The position numbers were made by a program, and so were the translations under genes. Source: Ignelater luminosus (taxonomy: Eukaryota; Arthropoda; Insecta; Coleoptera; Elateridae). From it: 64,000 nt of DNA. The stretch is taken from NCBI GenBank assembly GCA_011009095.1, contig VTPC01090701.1, positions 355,937-419,936 of the forward strand. Reading direction: 5' to 3'. Under the pieces are notes generated by a model. The model worked only from the letters and a program-made list of their open reading frames with translations, ran no database searches and was not told where the DNA came from. Positions within the stretch are counted from its first letter, which is position 1; the number at the start of each line of letters is the position of its first letter. Below are positions 26,311 through 38,000 of this stretch, one piece after another.

Positions 26311-27062
26311 TCTATATATATAAAAGAAAGTCGTGTTAGTTACATTATTTATAATTCAAGAACGGCTGAACCGATTTGTCTGAAAATTGGTGGGGAGGGA
26401 GCTTAGAACCAGGAGACGGACATAGGACATTTTTATCCCGTTCGACCGCGTTCCCGTGTGACGTGACATAAAACGTCAAGTCACTATAAAACGTGGTATA
26501 ACAAAAACGCATCTGACATGGAATAACAAAACGCAAATGACAGCTAAACGTAATTTTGTCTATGGTTAGGTATGGTTGAAAATTTGATAATTTTACGCGA
26601 CGATACTCAAAGGAAAATTCGAAGGTGAGGAAGTTCTCATTCCGAGGATTCCGATGATCCCAACCGATATGCCGTTTGAGTTTAAAAGACTTCAATTTCC
26701 GATCCGTCTTGCATTCGCCATGACCATTAACAAATCACAAGGCCAATCCTTGAAAGTTTGTGGTCTGAATCTGGAAAATCCATGTTTTTCCCATGGTCAA
26801 TTATATGTAGCATGTTCACGGGTCGGAAGACCATCTGCGTTGTTTGTTCTTGCGCCTGATAATAAAACAAAAAATGTCGTGTATCACAAGGTGCTTAACT
26901 GAAGAGTGCAACCTATGCACCAAAATACATGGGCAATAAAGAATCATTAAAATACTTGATTTTTTTTATTTATATTTCCTAATAAAAAATGGAACTTAAT
27001 AAAATCCAAAATCTGCTTATTTATTGCCTCTAAGGCGGAACAAAGTTCGCCGGGTCAGCTAG
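26311..27062 (+). mobile_element. Non-autonomous Helitron with both ends
   Basis: The 5' end is TCTATATATATAAAAG at 26311, the classic Helitron start. The 3' end is CTAG at 27059-27062, preceded by a short GC hairpin (GGCGGAAC / GTTCGCC, 27034-27051). It sits between A (26310) and T (27063), the usual Helitron A^T target, with no target duplication. Its 752 bp carry the C-terminal piece of the Rep/helicase gene, so this is an internal-deletion derivative that would need helicase in trans. Confidence 0.85.
26591..26902 (+). pseudogene. Truncated Helitron helicase C-terminus
   Basis: Open from just after an in-frame TAA (26588-26590) to a stop at 26900-26902. The product contains VLIPRIPMIPTDMPFEFKR, FAMTINKSQGQSL (motif V of the Pif1-like SF1B helicase) and GQLYVACSRV (motif VI). 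Everything upstream (Rep endonuclease, Walker A and B) is deleted. It is the relic of the autonomous Helitron's gene. Confidence 0.85.
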
Positions 27063-28050
27063 TAATTAATAAATGTAGTTAGCAAGTGTAAAAATTTGCA
27101 ATAAAACAAGTGAAGTGTTCATATTTTCATTATTGTAGTACTAATACTTATTAAGCACAAATATAAAAATGTTCAAAATATTTGTATTATAATACTACTA
27201 ATTGTTATTAAAAGAAAAGCACATTATATCAGAAAAAAATATATTAATAATATACATAATAATAACTTCCTTAAAATACGCAAAGGAAAAATTTAAAAAA
27301 ATCACTGAGCACTAGGTAGTTGTATCAGTTGTTTGATAAAATAATTAAAATAAACAAAATGTAACTTATTACCGCTGCTAACACCTCTAAATACCCCGAC
27401 GTTGTCCACCATATTGTTTACAACCAGTGGCGCCACCAACGGCCGTGCCTTTCTCGAATAGTAAGTTTTTTTAAATTAATTTCTTTTCTAATCACTTCCT
27501 TTCTGAGATGATATTTCTTTGTTTCCTAGAATTGATTTGCTCTACCATCCAGGTTTATTACTGATTTCTTTCAATCTTCTGAGCAGTATTAAATTACAAG
27601 TAGTCAATAGAATCTGACCTTTTTGAATATAGCAGACATTTGGTATCTATATCTAAATATCTATCTCTACATCCTCCGCCATTTTTATATTTTATAATGG
27701 ATGTGTTTATGTGGATCTTTATAAGGAAAGTAACCATTTATGATCTTCTAGCAACAAGTGTCATGTCTGTATTTCAATAAACTTTGGTATTACATAGATT
27801 GTGTTTAGGAGTAATAATCAAGCTTATACGCTGAGAGTCTTGAAGAAACCGCTTTTAAAAGTATTGCTTTTACCTTTACAGAAATTGACATTTGTTGCCA
27901 TTTGTTTAGGAACCCTTCACTGACAGCACTGCTAATTGCTCCTGAACACAAGCAATGCTATTTAGGTGTTTTTTCCAATGTTTGATGATTCTAGTTCTGA
28001 CTCTTTCTGATTGCCAATATTGTCTGAAATATTCGCCAAATGATCTTCCA
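27063..28050. other. Non-coding, nothing recognised
   Basis: AT-rich spacer between the Helitron and the LINE copy. No gene or repeat end could be supported. Confidence 0.4.
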
Positions 28051-29790
28051 ATTCATCACATAATACATTCCTCATTGTTGACTTTTCTGCATCTTTTTCT
28101 AAATGTTAAAGAACAAATCAAATGGTTTAAACTTCAACTCTGGAACCTATAATTTCATCTGACTAGTTTCGACAATAAATCAGAAGATTCTTTGCAATTG
28201 TTGCTGCTTGTAGACTACTTCACCTTGCAGAAATGAAAATGTATTGTTAAAAGAGGATTGGAAATATTGTAACTTCATGTCATTGTCTCTATTAAGATTG
28301 ACCTTTAGAGTAAGGTCTCCTCAGTTTTCAAGGGCTATTTTAAAGAATCTTTTGTCAATTAAAGTAAATTAATGTAAAGTACGTAGAAGCAACAGCGTTT
28401 GCAATTCGTTCCATTGTGACTTCTTCCAAGAATCTTAAAATGTATTCACAGGACAATGATTCAGTCTTGTGTCTTCCGAAAGAGAATTATGCAGGTCGCG
28501 GAAAAGTTCTGGAAACGACCATGTATTTGGAAAAATCCTCTTGGTATATTTTTCCGAAGGTTTGTAAACAGGATTACGTTTTCCAAGTATAGCTGTATTA
28601 GCTGCTTGCCACTTGAGGCAGAAGTAGAAAAAGAACCGGCAACCACCAATAATACATCCAAATACATGACTCAATAAAAATAAAAACTGTGCTTAACTGT
28701 GAGGATGGTATCGTTATTACATAGAAATGGATCAAGGAAACCTGATGATTTTTGGTTCCTAGAAACTTTACAAAAAACACATGTTTTTAGTTGCGTTAGA
28801 ATAATTTAAACAAACTATCTAAAGCTAACTACACCAAGCACAATTTTTTGTTACATAACTGATAACTTTTTAGTGGAATTCAAATTTGCATTTTCATTGT
28901 TTCGGTTTTAAAAATCGTAAATTTTCGTTTTTGTGCATTGCGCCATAGATCATGTTAAGATCGCAGTTCATAATATCGGTTTTTGTCTTGATTTAATTAA
29001 TTATTGATTCTACACCATACCAAAGCTGTTTTGAAGCAATATCTGGTAGAAAAACTGAAAGATCTATAAGATTTCACTATTGGGTTTTTTGGTATGAGAT
29101 CTTAGACTTCCGAAAAGAGGCTTATGTTTTATCTGCAAGATTTCGATACCTTTTTGAATTATACTGCTGATCATATTAATTGTGAATTGAATATTAGGAA
29201 GTTTGAGCAGTAGCAAATAGTCCTTCTTGGGCTCTTTGCCATAACTCAGGAATCCAAATGAGATTAACTTTCTTTGTTGTGAACAACCCCCAGAGAATCT
29301 GCATACTCTTGAACAAGAGCATTTCTTGTTCTGGTAGAGCAGATTGCTTTCAATGCCGCCTGACTTAATCAATATTAAGAAGATTGGAGAATTGCAAGAA
29401 ACTTCAAGAAAGCTTCTGGGATAGTTTGTGTTGGAAAGAGCTGATAAAGTAAAGTCCTCTAAATTCGTCGCCGAGCGTCTACAGGTCCATTTTACTGATT
29501 CTTTTCTGGCTAGCTTCCTCAACTGTAATAGCTCTATCAAGATTGCATTCTTTGGAGCCTACACATATGTGTTACAACTGGAACGCTCTATAGCTACTTC
29601 GTGCAGTCTGAGCATCAACTTATAATTTGTAGTCAGTAGTCGAATGAATTTACGCTTGACTTCATCCAGCAAGCCTTGGTTTAGCCGGATAATGCTCAGC
29701 TCATAAGCTAAATTACAGTTGATTGTTTCTTTACCTTGTGTCTGAACACAATAAGTCTGATTAACATTTTCGAGTAGTCTCATCTATAAA
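28050..29790 (-). mobile_element. Non-LTR retrotransposon remnant with a broken RNase H (copy A)
   Basis: On the minus strand around 29440-29230 the frames read like a LINE RNase H: FLEVLAILQFSNLLNI, then ALKAICSTRTRNALVQEYAD, then after a frame change KVNLIWIPE, where the family has the W(I/V)PGHSG motif. Frameshifts and stops break it. Most of this stretch aligns with the second copy at 58.1-61.45 kb, sharing for example CTTATGTTTTATCTGCAAG and ACTGTGCTTAACTGT, which shows a dispersed repeat. RNase H in a LINE points to the I/R1-type groups. The 5' limit is unclear and may extend to about 32 kb. Confidence 0.6.
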
Positions 29791-32700
29791 ATATTAGAGC
29801 ACGTTATCTAAAAAGAAATCAAGTTTTAGCTTAGCTCAAGATTATTAATGCGGGCATTTAAATTCATTTAGAAAACCCATAAAACAAAGAAATGATGATT
29901 ACTGATTCCTAGATGGCGCTCGGTAATTTACCGGGCTTATCATCAAAATTCCGGTAGTACCGGTAGAATACCGGCCAGATGGAAATCCTATTCACACTTT
30001 CCTGTTTTACGAACAAGATAAAGAAGTTTTGCAAATAATCGTGGAATTCACTCAACCTTTTCTTAAGCTTCTGTAACCATCTGTAGTTCTTGCAAGTTTC
30101 TCACATTTGTTCATTAAGTCAAGTTGCTAAATTTATAAACTTGCAGATGGTAATTCTGAAATATTTATCTATACCAAAAGTAACTATTACATTTGGAACT
30201 TGAACGATGCCAAGAAAAAAATATTCCCAATCTAACAATAAATTATGGTAAAAGAACCAAAGCATGTTTGGTATTATCTTTTTTCCACCATAACTAGATT
30301 ACGACTGCAAATTTAATTTCTGAGTAACAGACTGGGTAACAAAAAATGCTTGTTCATGGTTTTTGTTCAGTTTTTACTACGATCCCACCATTTATCATAT
30401 AAAAAGGTCTCTTATGCTAGATGGTAAAGTTTGATCAATGATCTGAAAATCTTGATCCAGTCATGAAGTCTGATCTGCTCTTGGTAGCATGAAATTGAGT
30501 TCCACATGTTGTTCTGCACAGTTTCTAAATCAAGACGTTAAAGTAGGTATGGGTGCATTTTGCTGAAACTGAAAACTGGTGGCAAGTTGCATGGGTACCC
30601 AAACAATTGAGAACATTTCACATTTGCTTGTAGTTAATATTAAAGGGTCCATTCATTTAACAATCTTTCAATTCACATCAACTCCAAGAACCATTAATCT
30701 GTTGAGGAAATTCTGACTTCCTAATGGCCCAGATTATCTCAATCTTTGCATTCTGCTGTTGTTACTTCTGAACTAATTTGTCTTCAAAAACAGATTAAAT
30801 ACAGCGTATTATTGAATAAATGTTGCAAACTCTCAAAATTCGGAAAGTTCTGAGCCAAGTCTTCATACTTTCTCCCATAAAATCATCATACTAGCTGTCA
30901 ATGCCTCCGTTATTGTACAAACATACTTTGATTTGGTTTTTGTCATGCTAATATTTTCTTTATATATTTTTTACAGGATCGATTTCAGAACTTGTATTTT
31001 TCTGCCCACCCATTCTGTAGGAGACAATGCAGGACAGAAAAACCTGATCTATGAACTGATTTTTGTTCCCTTAATACGGCGAGGCTTTCGATTTCGTTTA
31101 GCTTGATCAGTATTTTGTGTTTTGGGTCTAAAGAGCTGCAGGAAGCTTAATTGAGGAAAATCCCAACAATACCTAGAAATCAGAAGTACCTACATAAAGT
31201 AACATTCACCATTACAGTTCTTGATCTTTTGACTCCTTTTTACAAACTTGTGGGAAGATCAGGTTAGACCAGAGGCATTGAAACCTCCCTTTCTTATCAT
31301 TGATGGGTTGGTAAAAATTCGAATGTAGCATGGGATAGTTAATTTCAAAATAAGAAATGGAACAAAATGTTATTGAGAATTAATCTCGAACAACTGAAGC
31401 TTAAGTACAAAAACAGAAAAATTGTCTAGCTTTTCAAGTATATACAGATAATAGTGTTGTACGCCAGCTTTCTGCACGAAAGGCGATATTTTGTTGTTAA
31501 TTGTTAAAGCTCATCATTTCTAAGCCCGTACTATAGAATAAATCGACCTGGATCTATATGTAGTCATTCGATATCAGGTATGTTATTAGGAGGTGTGGAA
31601 ATGTTCAGACTCGGGAACCCTAAAAGGTCTATTTTGCTTTTCACAACGGTACCAAATAGGAATGCAACCTTATTACTTATTCTTTGTACTTCATCATTTT
31701 TACCAGCCCAATAAGGCAGAGGACCGTCAGATTCATCAACTTCAGTCAAACGATCACTGGACTGTATGTACAAATGAGCCTCGTAAGCTTTTTGTGTGAT
31801 ACATCTGATGCTTTCTTATACTTCTTGAATGGAAATTACGCTATAATCCTTGAAGTCTAGATTCACAACTGGATATATCTTGAAATAGTCTGTGATAAGT
31901 TCCGTCTCATTCAAGATTTTTCCCCAAATTCTTTCCGTTTCTACAAAATGGTTTACAGTTTTGAAATTCTTTCTGGGGGGTTCTTGATATTCTCTCAACT
32001 TTCAATTTTAAGGAAACACTGGACTAAGTGCATGTTCAAGAACTTGCCAAAACATTTAGATGCAAAAATAATAAATATTTGTCATTCAACTTTGAAGATC
32101 CCTCTAATGTAGCCGATGAAATGAAAAAAACGACTTTGGTGACGACTGTACACAGGCAGGAATCTACAGGAATAAGCATCTCTGATGTCTTTCAAATCTC
32201 CCACTTAATCTATCCCAGCAAAATCTCTATGAAATCAAACTCAACTTTGGTCAGCTTAAAACAATGGCAGGATTTTTCAAATGCAACACCCTGAATTTTA
32301 GGCGTTAAGTCTGCCCACCAATCTGTCTCAGTTCTTTCTTTTATGCACTGATGTGCTACCAGAATGGTCAACAATCATTTTGTCTCATAAACTTCCAACT
32401 TATATTATTGATGTAGGTAGGTTTAGTAACGTATGTTTGATTTTTGCTGGATGTTTTTTTACCAAATTTTTTATATGTAGGTCAAAAAACGTAAGACAAA
32501 ATGATGATAGTGTTATTTACAATTCTTGAATGGTCAAGCCACAATTTGTCCAATATTAGAATTTTGTAGTTTTATGGAGGTTATAAAGTATGCATCCACT
32601 CTGTAAAGATTAAGTAATTCTTATCAGTTCAGTGGTAAGTCATCAATTCGTATAGTAGAGTTGCTTTTTGTAACTATAACGAGTCAGTCAATCAAAATAG

Positions 32701-32800
32701 TAAAGTCATCTGAAGAATACTTTAGCAGCATGTTACAGTTTCTAGAGAGAGATTACATGTTGTTTAAGATACTTCACTAAAAAGAAGCAAAATACTTACG
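29790..32800. other. Downstream flank of Skeletor, possibly older LINE sequence
   Basis: No intact gene. Minus-strand frames at 31773-31564 and 31998-31816, and a plus-strand frame at 32028-32294, have a protein-like texture but match nothing I recognise. They may be the 5' part of the LINE of copy A. Confidence 0.35.
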
Positions 32801-32806
32801 ACATTA

Positions 32807-32812
32807 TTTATT
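32807..32812 (-). terminator. Candidate polyadenylation signal for Skeletor
   Basis: TTTATT on the plus strand reads AATAAA on the minus strand, about 100 bp beyond the Skeletor stop codon. It is the nearest canonical signal I see. Confidence 0.5.
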
Positions 32813-32910
32813 CTGACAATATGTTTATGTACAAGTGCTTAACAATACAATAATAATAAAAATATAAAACTTAACACTTTTATCTATACAATAATTATAA
32901 TAGTACTAAC

Positions 32911-35007
32911 TTAGAAAAATCTTAACGAACTAAATACAAGAATAACGTTAACATAAACAAAAGTTAACAATAATGAATGTCTTAAATTATGAGAAGAATT
33001 AGTAGATGAAGTAGAACTAGAGTTAGAGTTAGTATGATTGTCTTTCATTCTTTGAGCCTGCGCTTCTTGTTCGGCTGTATGTTCTGGAGTATGATGTGCT
33101 TCCCTTCTACTCCTTTCCCCTTTCTTCTCGAGATCTACTTGCCGAACTAAAATTAATTTCGTAGATCCTTGAGGTGCATTTTGAGGAAGATAGGAGGGTG
33201 AAGGTGTTTCCAAATCTCTATTTAAAACACCTTGATATTGCAACTGAGGAGCATTTCTATTTATAAATTTTGGATCTAAAGGTGGAAGATCTCCTTTGAA
33301 TGGACCAAATTGTGGACCCGCTTTAATTAATTCGGCAGCTTTTGATGATCGGCTATCTAAAACTGAACTTCTTTCTGCTGCTTTAGCAGTCAAACTTGCC
33401 CCTGATACTTTTTTACCATCATATGAAACAACGGTACCAGGTGGGATATCAATATTTGATGGTTGCATTATATGAATAATGGGTTTATCTTTTTTATTAG
33501 CCGGAGGTAAATAGAATGCATCAACTCTATCTTCTGCTTCGGCTATTTCATCTTCTACTTCTTGCACATCTCTCCTTTCATCACGCCTCTTTTTAATAAC
33601 AAACATAACATTAGTTGGTTTTTGACTAACTCGTTTTCTTTTCAAATGCGGTTGAGTTTTATTAGAGTACTTATCTAAAGGGGATGGTATAAACATTGGT
33701 TCGAAAGGCTGTGTTGATTTTTGAGAACTTTCTTTATTCACATCAATAATTCCAATTTCACTTTCATATTCCAATTCAGGACCATCTATATCTTCCGATA
33801 TACGATCTTGAATGTCTTTGCTTACAATTGGCTTAAATCCACCTTCAACCACAACCGATTCAGGATGAAATCCAGTATTAATAGCTGGTTTTAAAGGAGC
33901 TGTTTTATAATTATTATTGTAATGAACTTTACTTGGCGCTATATAAATTAGTGGTGCATACGGTTTCTCAGTAGTTCTTTGTGGTTCTTTTTCAGTAGAT
34001 GCTTGCAGAGGTGATATTTCAACATTAGGGTGTAATTTATTAAAATTAGCTGCGACGGGTCTTTCGGAAAACACTAATGCAGGTGGAGCTTTTTTAACAA
34101 ATGGTGGTGGTTGTGGTGGTCCACCTGGTCGTTTCATTATTATTACAGATTGTGGACGAATTTGAGTGTGTATTGGTGTAAGATATATTGGTTTATCTTT
34201 GAATTTGTAAGGAAAAGGTCTGTTCATTGTTGGGGTTTTCATTACAGGTCTGTGGTATGGTTTTTTATAAGGAAAGTGGGAAAATCCAGGTGGTTTTGGG
34301 CGAATTTGAGATGGTGAGGCCATCAGTGGATAATTAACTATAACTTTTTGGCCTCCATATTGTGGAAACCTTTGCCCAACAAGTATGTTAGTTTTATTTA
34401 AAGGACTGATAATTCTAGTTTCTACTCTACTGCTTTCAGTTGACGCACTTACAACCTTTTCTGTTGGTGTTGTTGATACTTCAATCGTTGTAGGATTTCC
34501 TTGTTCAAATCTTTTCTGTGTTGTTTCCTCAGATGGTACATTTATAGTTGGGCTTGGTTTAAAATTGTCTTGTTGTTGAAAAGTTGGATATAAAGTTGGA
34601 TTATGATTTTGAACATAAATTGTTTGTGGAAAATAATTTGGTTGTGGTAAAATAATTGAGAGTTCTGGTTGTAAAGATACTTGTGATTCGACATAGGTGT
34701 TTTGCAATGGAAGCTGAGGTACACTGTATGTGCTTACAATAATGGGACCTTCAGATTTCTCTTCAATTTTATCCTCATTCAAAACATTACTCTGCTTTTC
34801 TGCATTCTCGATTACATTTGGTGCTTTTACCCTCGTTTCAACTCGTATTGAAGGACTTTCTTCTAAATCATCTTCAGTCTGTAGATCTGCAACTTGTTCT
34901 CCAGTTTTTAGATCTACTACTGATACTTTAGTTTCACTTGCTGATGGTTCAACATCACAAGAATCCAAAACATTAATCTTCCAACCAAGGTAACGATGTG
35001 TGAAACA
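32911..35007 (-). CDS. Skeletor: Skeletor terminal exon, long tail with furin-type and GPI-type signals
   Basis: Acceptor TTATTTATCAG. It opens with CFTHRYLGWKINVLDSC, closing the cupredoxin-like domain, then runs 698 codons to the stop. The tail is rich in P, Q, S, T and K with little predicted structure. It has basic stretches (HLKRKRVSQ, FVIKKRRDERRD), an RSRR furin-type site at 33114-33103, then a Ser/Asn/Thr-rich spacer and a final hydrophobic segment (LLLTFVYVNVILVFSSL), the usual layout of a GPI-attachment signal. Plus-strand frames within this exon are shadows. Confidence 0.9.
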   Translation of the reverse strand, partial: CFTHRYLGWKINVLDSCDVEPSASETKVSVVDLKTGEQVADLQTEDDLEESPSIRVETRVKAPNVIENAEKQSNVLNEDKIEEKSEGPIIVSTYSVPQLPLQNTYVESQVSLQPELSIILPQPNYFPQTIYVQNHNPTLYPTFQQQDNFKPSPTINVPSEETTQKRFEQGNPTTIEVSTTPTEKVVSASTESSRVETRIISPLNKTNILVGQRFPQYGGQKVIVNYPLMASPSQIRPKPPGFSHFPYKKPYHRPVMKTPTMNRPFPYKFKDKPIYLTPIHTQIRPQSVIIMKRPGGPPQPPPFVKKAPPALVFSERPVAANFNKLHPNVEISPLQASTEKEPQRTTEKPYAPLIYIAPSKVHYNNNYKTAPLKPAINTGFHPESVVVEGGFKPIVSKDIQDRISEDIDGPELEYESEIGIIDVNKESSQKSTQPFEPMFIPSPLDKYSNKTQPHLKRKRVSQKPTNVMFVIKKRRDERRDVQEVEDEIAEAEDRVDAFYLPPANKKDKPIIHIMQPSNIDIPPGTVVSYDGKKVSGASLTAKAAERSSVLDSRSSKAAELIKAGPQFGPFKGDLPPLDPKFINRNAPQLQYQGVLNRDLETPSPSYLPQNAPQGSTKLILVRQVDLEKKGERSRREAHHTPEHTAEQEAQAQRMKDNHTNSNSSSTSSTNSSHNLRHSLLLTFVYVNVILVFSSLRFF

Positions 35008-38000
35008 CTGATAAATAAAGTTCGATTATTAAAAAATACAAATAAGATAAAAAAGGAATTAGTACCTGATAATAGACAGTGTCTGGAGTATTTTTATCAG
35101 GTGTAAATTGTATAACACCAGGTTCACCTTGATCACATTTTAGTTCTAAAGTTCTTTGATAAGCTCCAAACGATTCAAAATCATCAGCTTCTAAATCTCC
35201 TTGATGTGTCCAATGACATAATCTTCCTACACCTGTTGGAACTACGCTACCATCGGAATTTTGTCTTGCTCCAGCAAATATCTTCACTTTCTATTTTTAT
35301 AAAAATAATTTTTTCAATTAATTATTTATCAAATACGATCATTTTTAAAACTCACCGCTCTTTCTGATGGAGTCTTATATTCATAACCACCAACAGGATC
35401 ATCAGTAATATAAAATGGATGATATTTTGCTGGTATTTCCGGATCAAGACCACCTTCCACAACAAATGTATATGTCTTACCTCTAACCACATTAATTTCT
35501 GGTATGAGCAATCCATTAATATACCAAGATATTCCCCAACCCACATGACCTTAAAAAGAATTATAAATTAACTGATTTGATATAAACTCTAGTAAATTAT
35601 ATTTACCTGTTATTGCTGGGTATCCCCTCTTTCCTCCTGTAGGTCCCATTTGTGCATAAAGCACACCATCTTCAGGTTCATGGCATTGTATAGGTGGGAT
35701 TTCCCAAGCGTTCCTCTTAGATACTGGCGCTGGAGTAGGTACCTGCCGAGTAGGTTGAGCTCTTTCGGTTGCTGCAGCTGCATTAGGTCCTCTTCTTCCA
35801 GATTGTCTTGTCCTTGAAACGGTTCTTTCAGAATCTCTTGCGACATTGTCGCTATTATTATTATTATTATCTTGACGAACGGATCCACGACGAGATTCAC
35901 CTCGTCTTCTCTGTTGATTTCTAGGGCGAGTTGTTGGTGGTGGTGGTGGTGGAGGTGGTTCTTCATACTCTTCAGTTACTGTCTGTTCTACAACTTCTTC
36001 ATAATGTGGTTTTGGAGGTGGATTTGAAGCAGCTCTCATTGATGGCTGTTCTATTTCTGGCATTGGGCAATTCCATTTAGGCGTACGTCCGAAATCAATG
36101 AAATAATCGCGTTTTGCCCATTGGCTGTGAAAGGAAACCTCATATCTTTGATTAAGAGGACCAATTGCCCAGATAATTGGTTGGGATTGGTTAGTGAATA
36201 TTTGCTTGTCAAATCGATCTGAAGCTCTCAACGGACGTTGATAGGTTACTATTGAATAACCATTTACCATGGCACCGTTTAATGTGTTTATACTGTCTGT
36301 GTTATCCTGGAAATTAGATCGTGAATGTAAAATTAAAAATGGAGATACCATTTCTTACCTCGAATCTCTCGTCTGGGCAGGAACCAGTTTTTCCAGAACA
36401 TTGAGATTTGTCGGCTAGATAGTAATCGTCTGCGTGACCTTTGAGAGTTTTGTCTACCCAAGCTACTGCAACATCACCACCTACCATGGCTGACTTGGTT
36501 TGGCTGCCAGAAAGTCCAAATGACATGTATTCTCTTTCATCTGTAAACAAAAAATTGAAGATGTAGAAGACAAATCTCTAGTGCGTCAGTAATAAAGTGT
36601 ACAAGATACATTGCTTAGATTGTCTAGGTATCCACATGAACAATCTAAACAAAGTGGTATAAAGAAAGAATTCTAATAATGACTACAATCGACTCTTATC
36701 AAGCATGTTATTGAATCAAATCACAAATACGACTCTAAAGATTATAAAATATTAATCACATAATCAAAATTTTATTTTTTGCTTTTCTATTTTATTGTAT
36801 TGATATAATCCCTGTTTATAGAAAAAATCTTTGGAAGTTATCTGGCATCGTTTTAACCAAATCGAGTTCGATCTGCGGTAGCGTATTTAAAGTGTGAATG
36901 GTTTGGTATAATCATTCGTACGCGTTACATCCATACTGTGACCAAAACAATTTTATTCGTTTGTAATTTTACTGTTACGGGGTCTTAGAGTTTACTTCAA
37001 AAATTTTTATAACAATAGTATATTATGGCAACAATTGCCAAAAGAGTAATCTTCTGCACTCATTCAATAGCAACTTTTATATCCGTGCAAAAAAACTACT
37101 CTTTCGGCATCTGTTGCATGCGCTATTTTTTGTACGCCCGGGCCAAAAGAAAAATCTTAATATAGTTTCTGTTGTCAAAAGAAACTATTTTGAGCACTAA
37201 TTCCCAAAAGTAAAATTTTTGCGCAGTAGTGTTCAGAAATATTACTTTTGGGCACTAGTACTTGAAAAGGATGCTTTTTACATCAAAAACTATATCAAAA
37301 ACCATTTTGACACGGGCATAGAAAAAAAACTTATAATAGAGAAAAACAGAAAAGCGTTAAAGACAGAAGTTGATCAGGACCGTATAAGTCATAACTATTG
37401 GAAAACTTTGCAGACGTTGTTCTGTTCTAATCAATTGTTGCTCATGGCCAAGAAGATTTCTGTGATGTTCAATATCTGATTTTCTGTAGCAGATCAAAAG
37501 TCATAAATTAGGACTAGGAGAATTTCCGAATCTTTATTGTGTGATATCCGATCAAATCGTAGCAGACCAAAGGCCACAAATCGTATTTTGAATGATAAGT
37601 CAGACCTTAAAACCTTAAAATTAATTACTTTAGATTGACAATATCGAGTTGGAACTTAAAAAAAGTTTTTGAAATTGTATTGTCTACACGCCTAAATGGT
37701 ATGCATTGACAGGTATTAAGAAAATTGTTTTTCCCAAATTGGAAAGCTTTTCCGTGAGGTTTTTTAGAAAACTTTAAAAAATCGTCTGGTCTAAGAAATA
37801 ATGGGTGCTTAGTCACACTTTTTATCGTTTTGTGACAGCCTTATCCTTGTATGAATTTCTTTCTATTTCTCTTTGGTGGGGTGGATCCAAAAATAACTAT
37901 TTTATTCTACACATTTATTTGGAGACTTGGGAATTGATTAATATTTTTAGCAAAGTTAATCTTTCTTGTCCTTTATTATACTGGAACAGGCAGAACAGTT

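Noticed and set aside
26345..26695. A 116-codon minus-strand gene
   Set aside because: It lies wholly within the Helitron, opposite to its helicase remnant, and is a shadow frame.
34111..34993. Plus-strand frames within the Skeletor terminal exon
   Set aside because: They are antisense shadows of a long, well-supported coding exon.
35610..35966. A 118-codon second frame in the Skeletor linker exon
   Set aside because: It is a frame-shifted reading of proline and asparagine repeats; the other frame continues the DOMON and cupredoxin-like domains.
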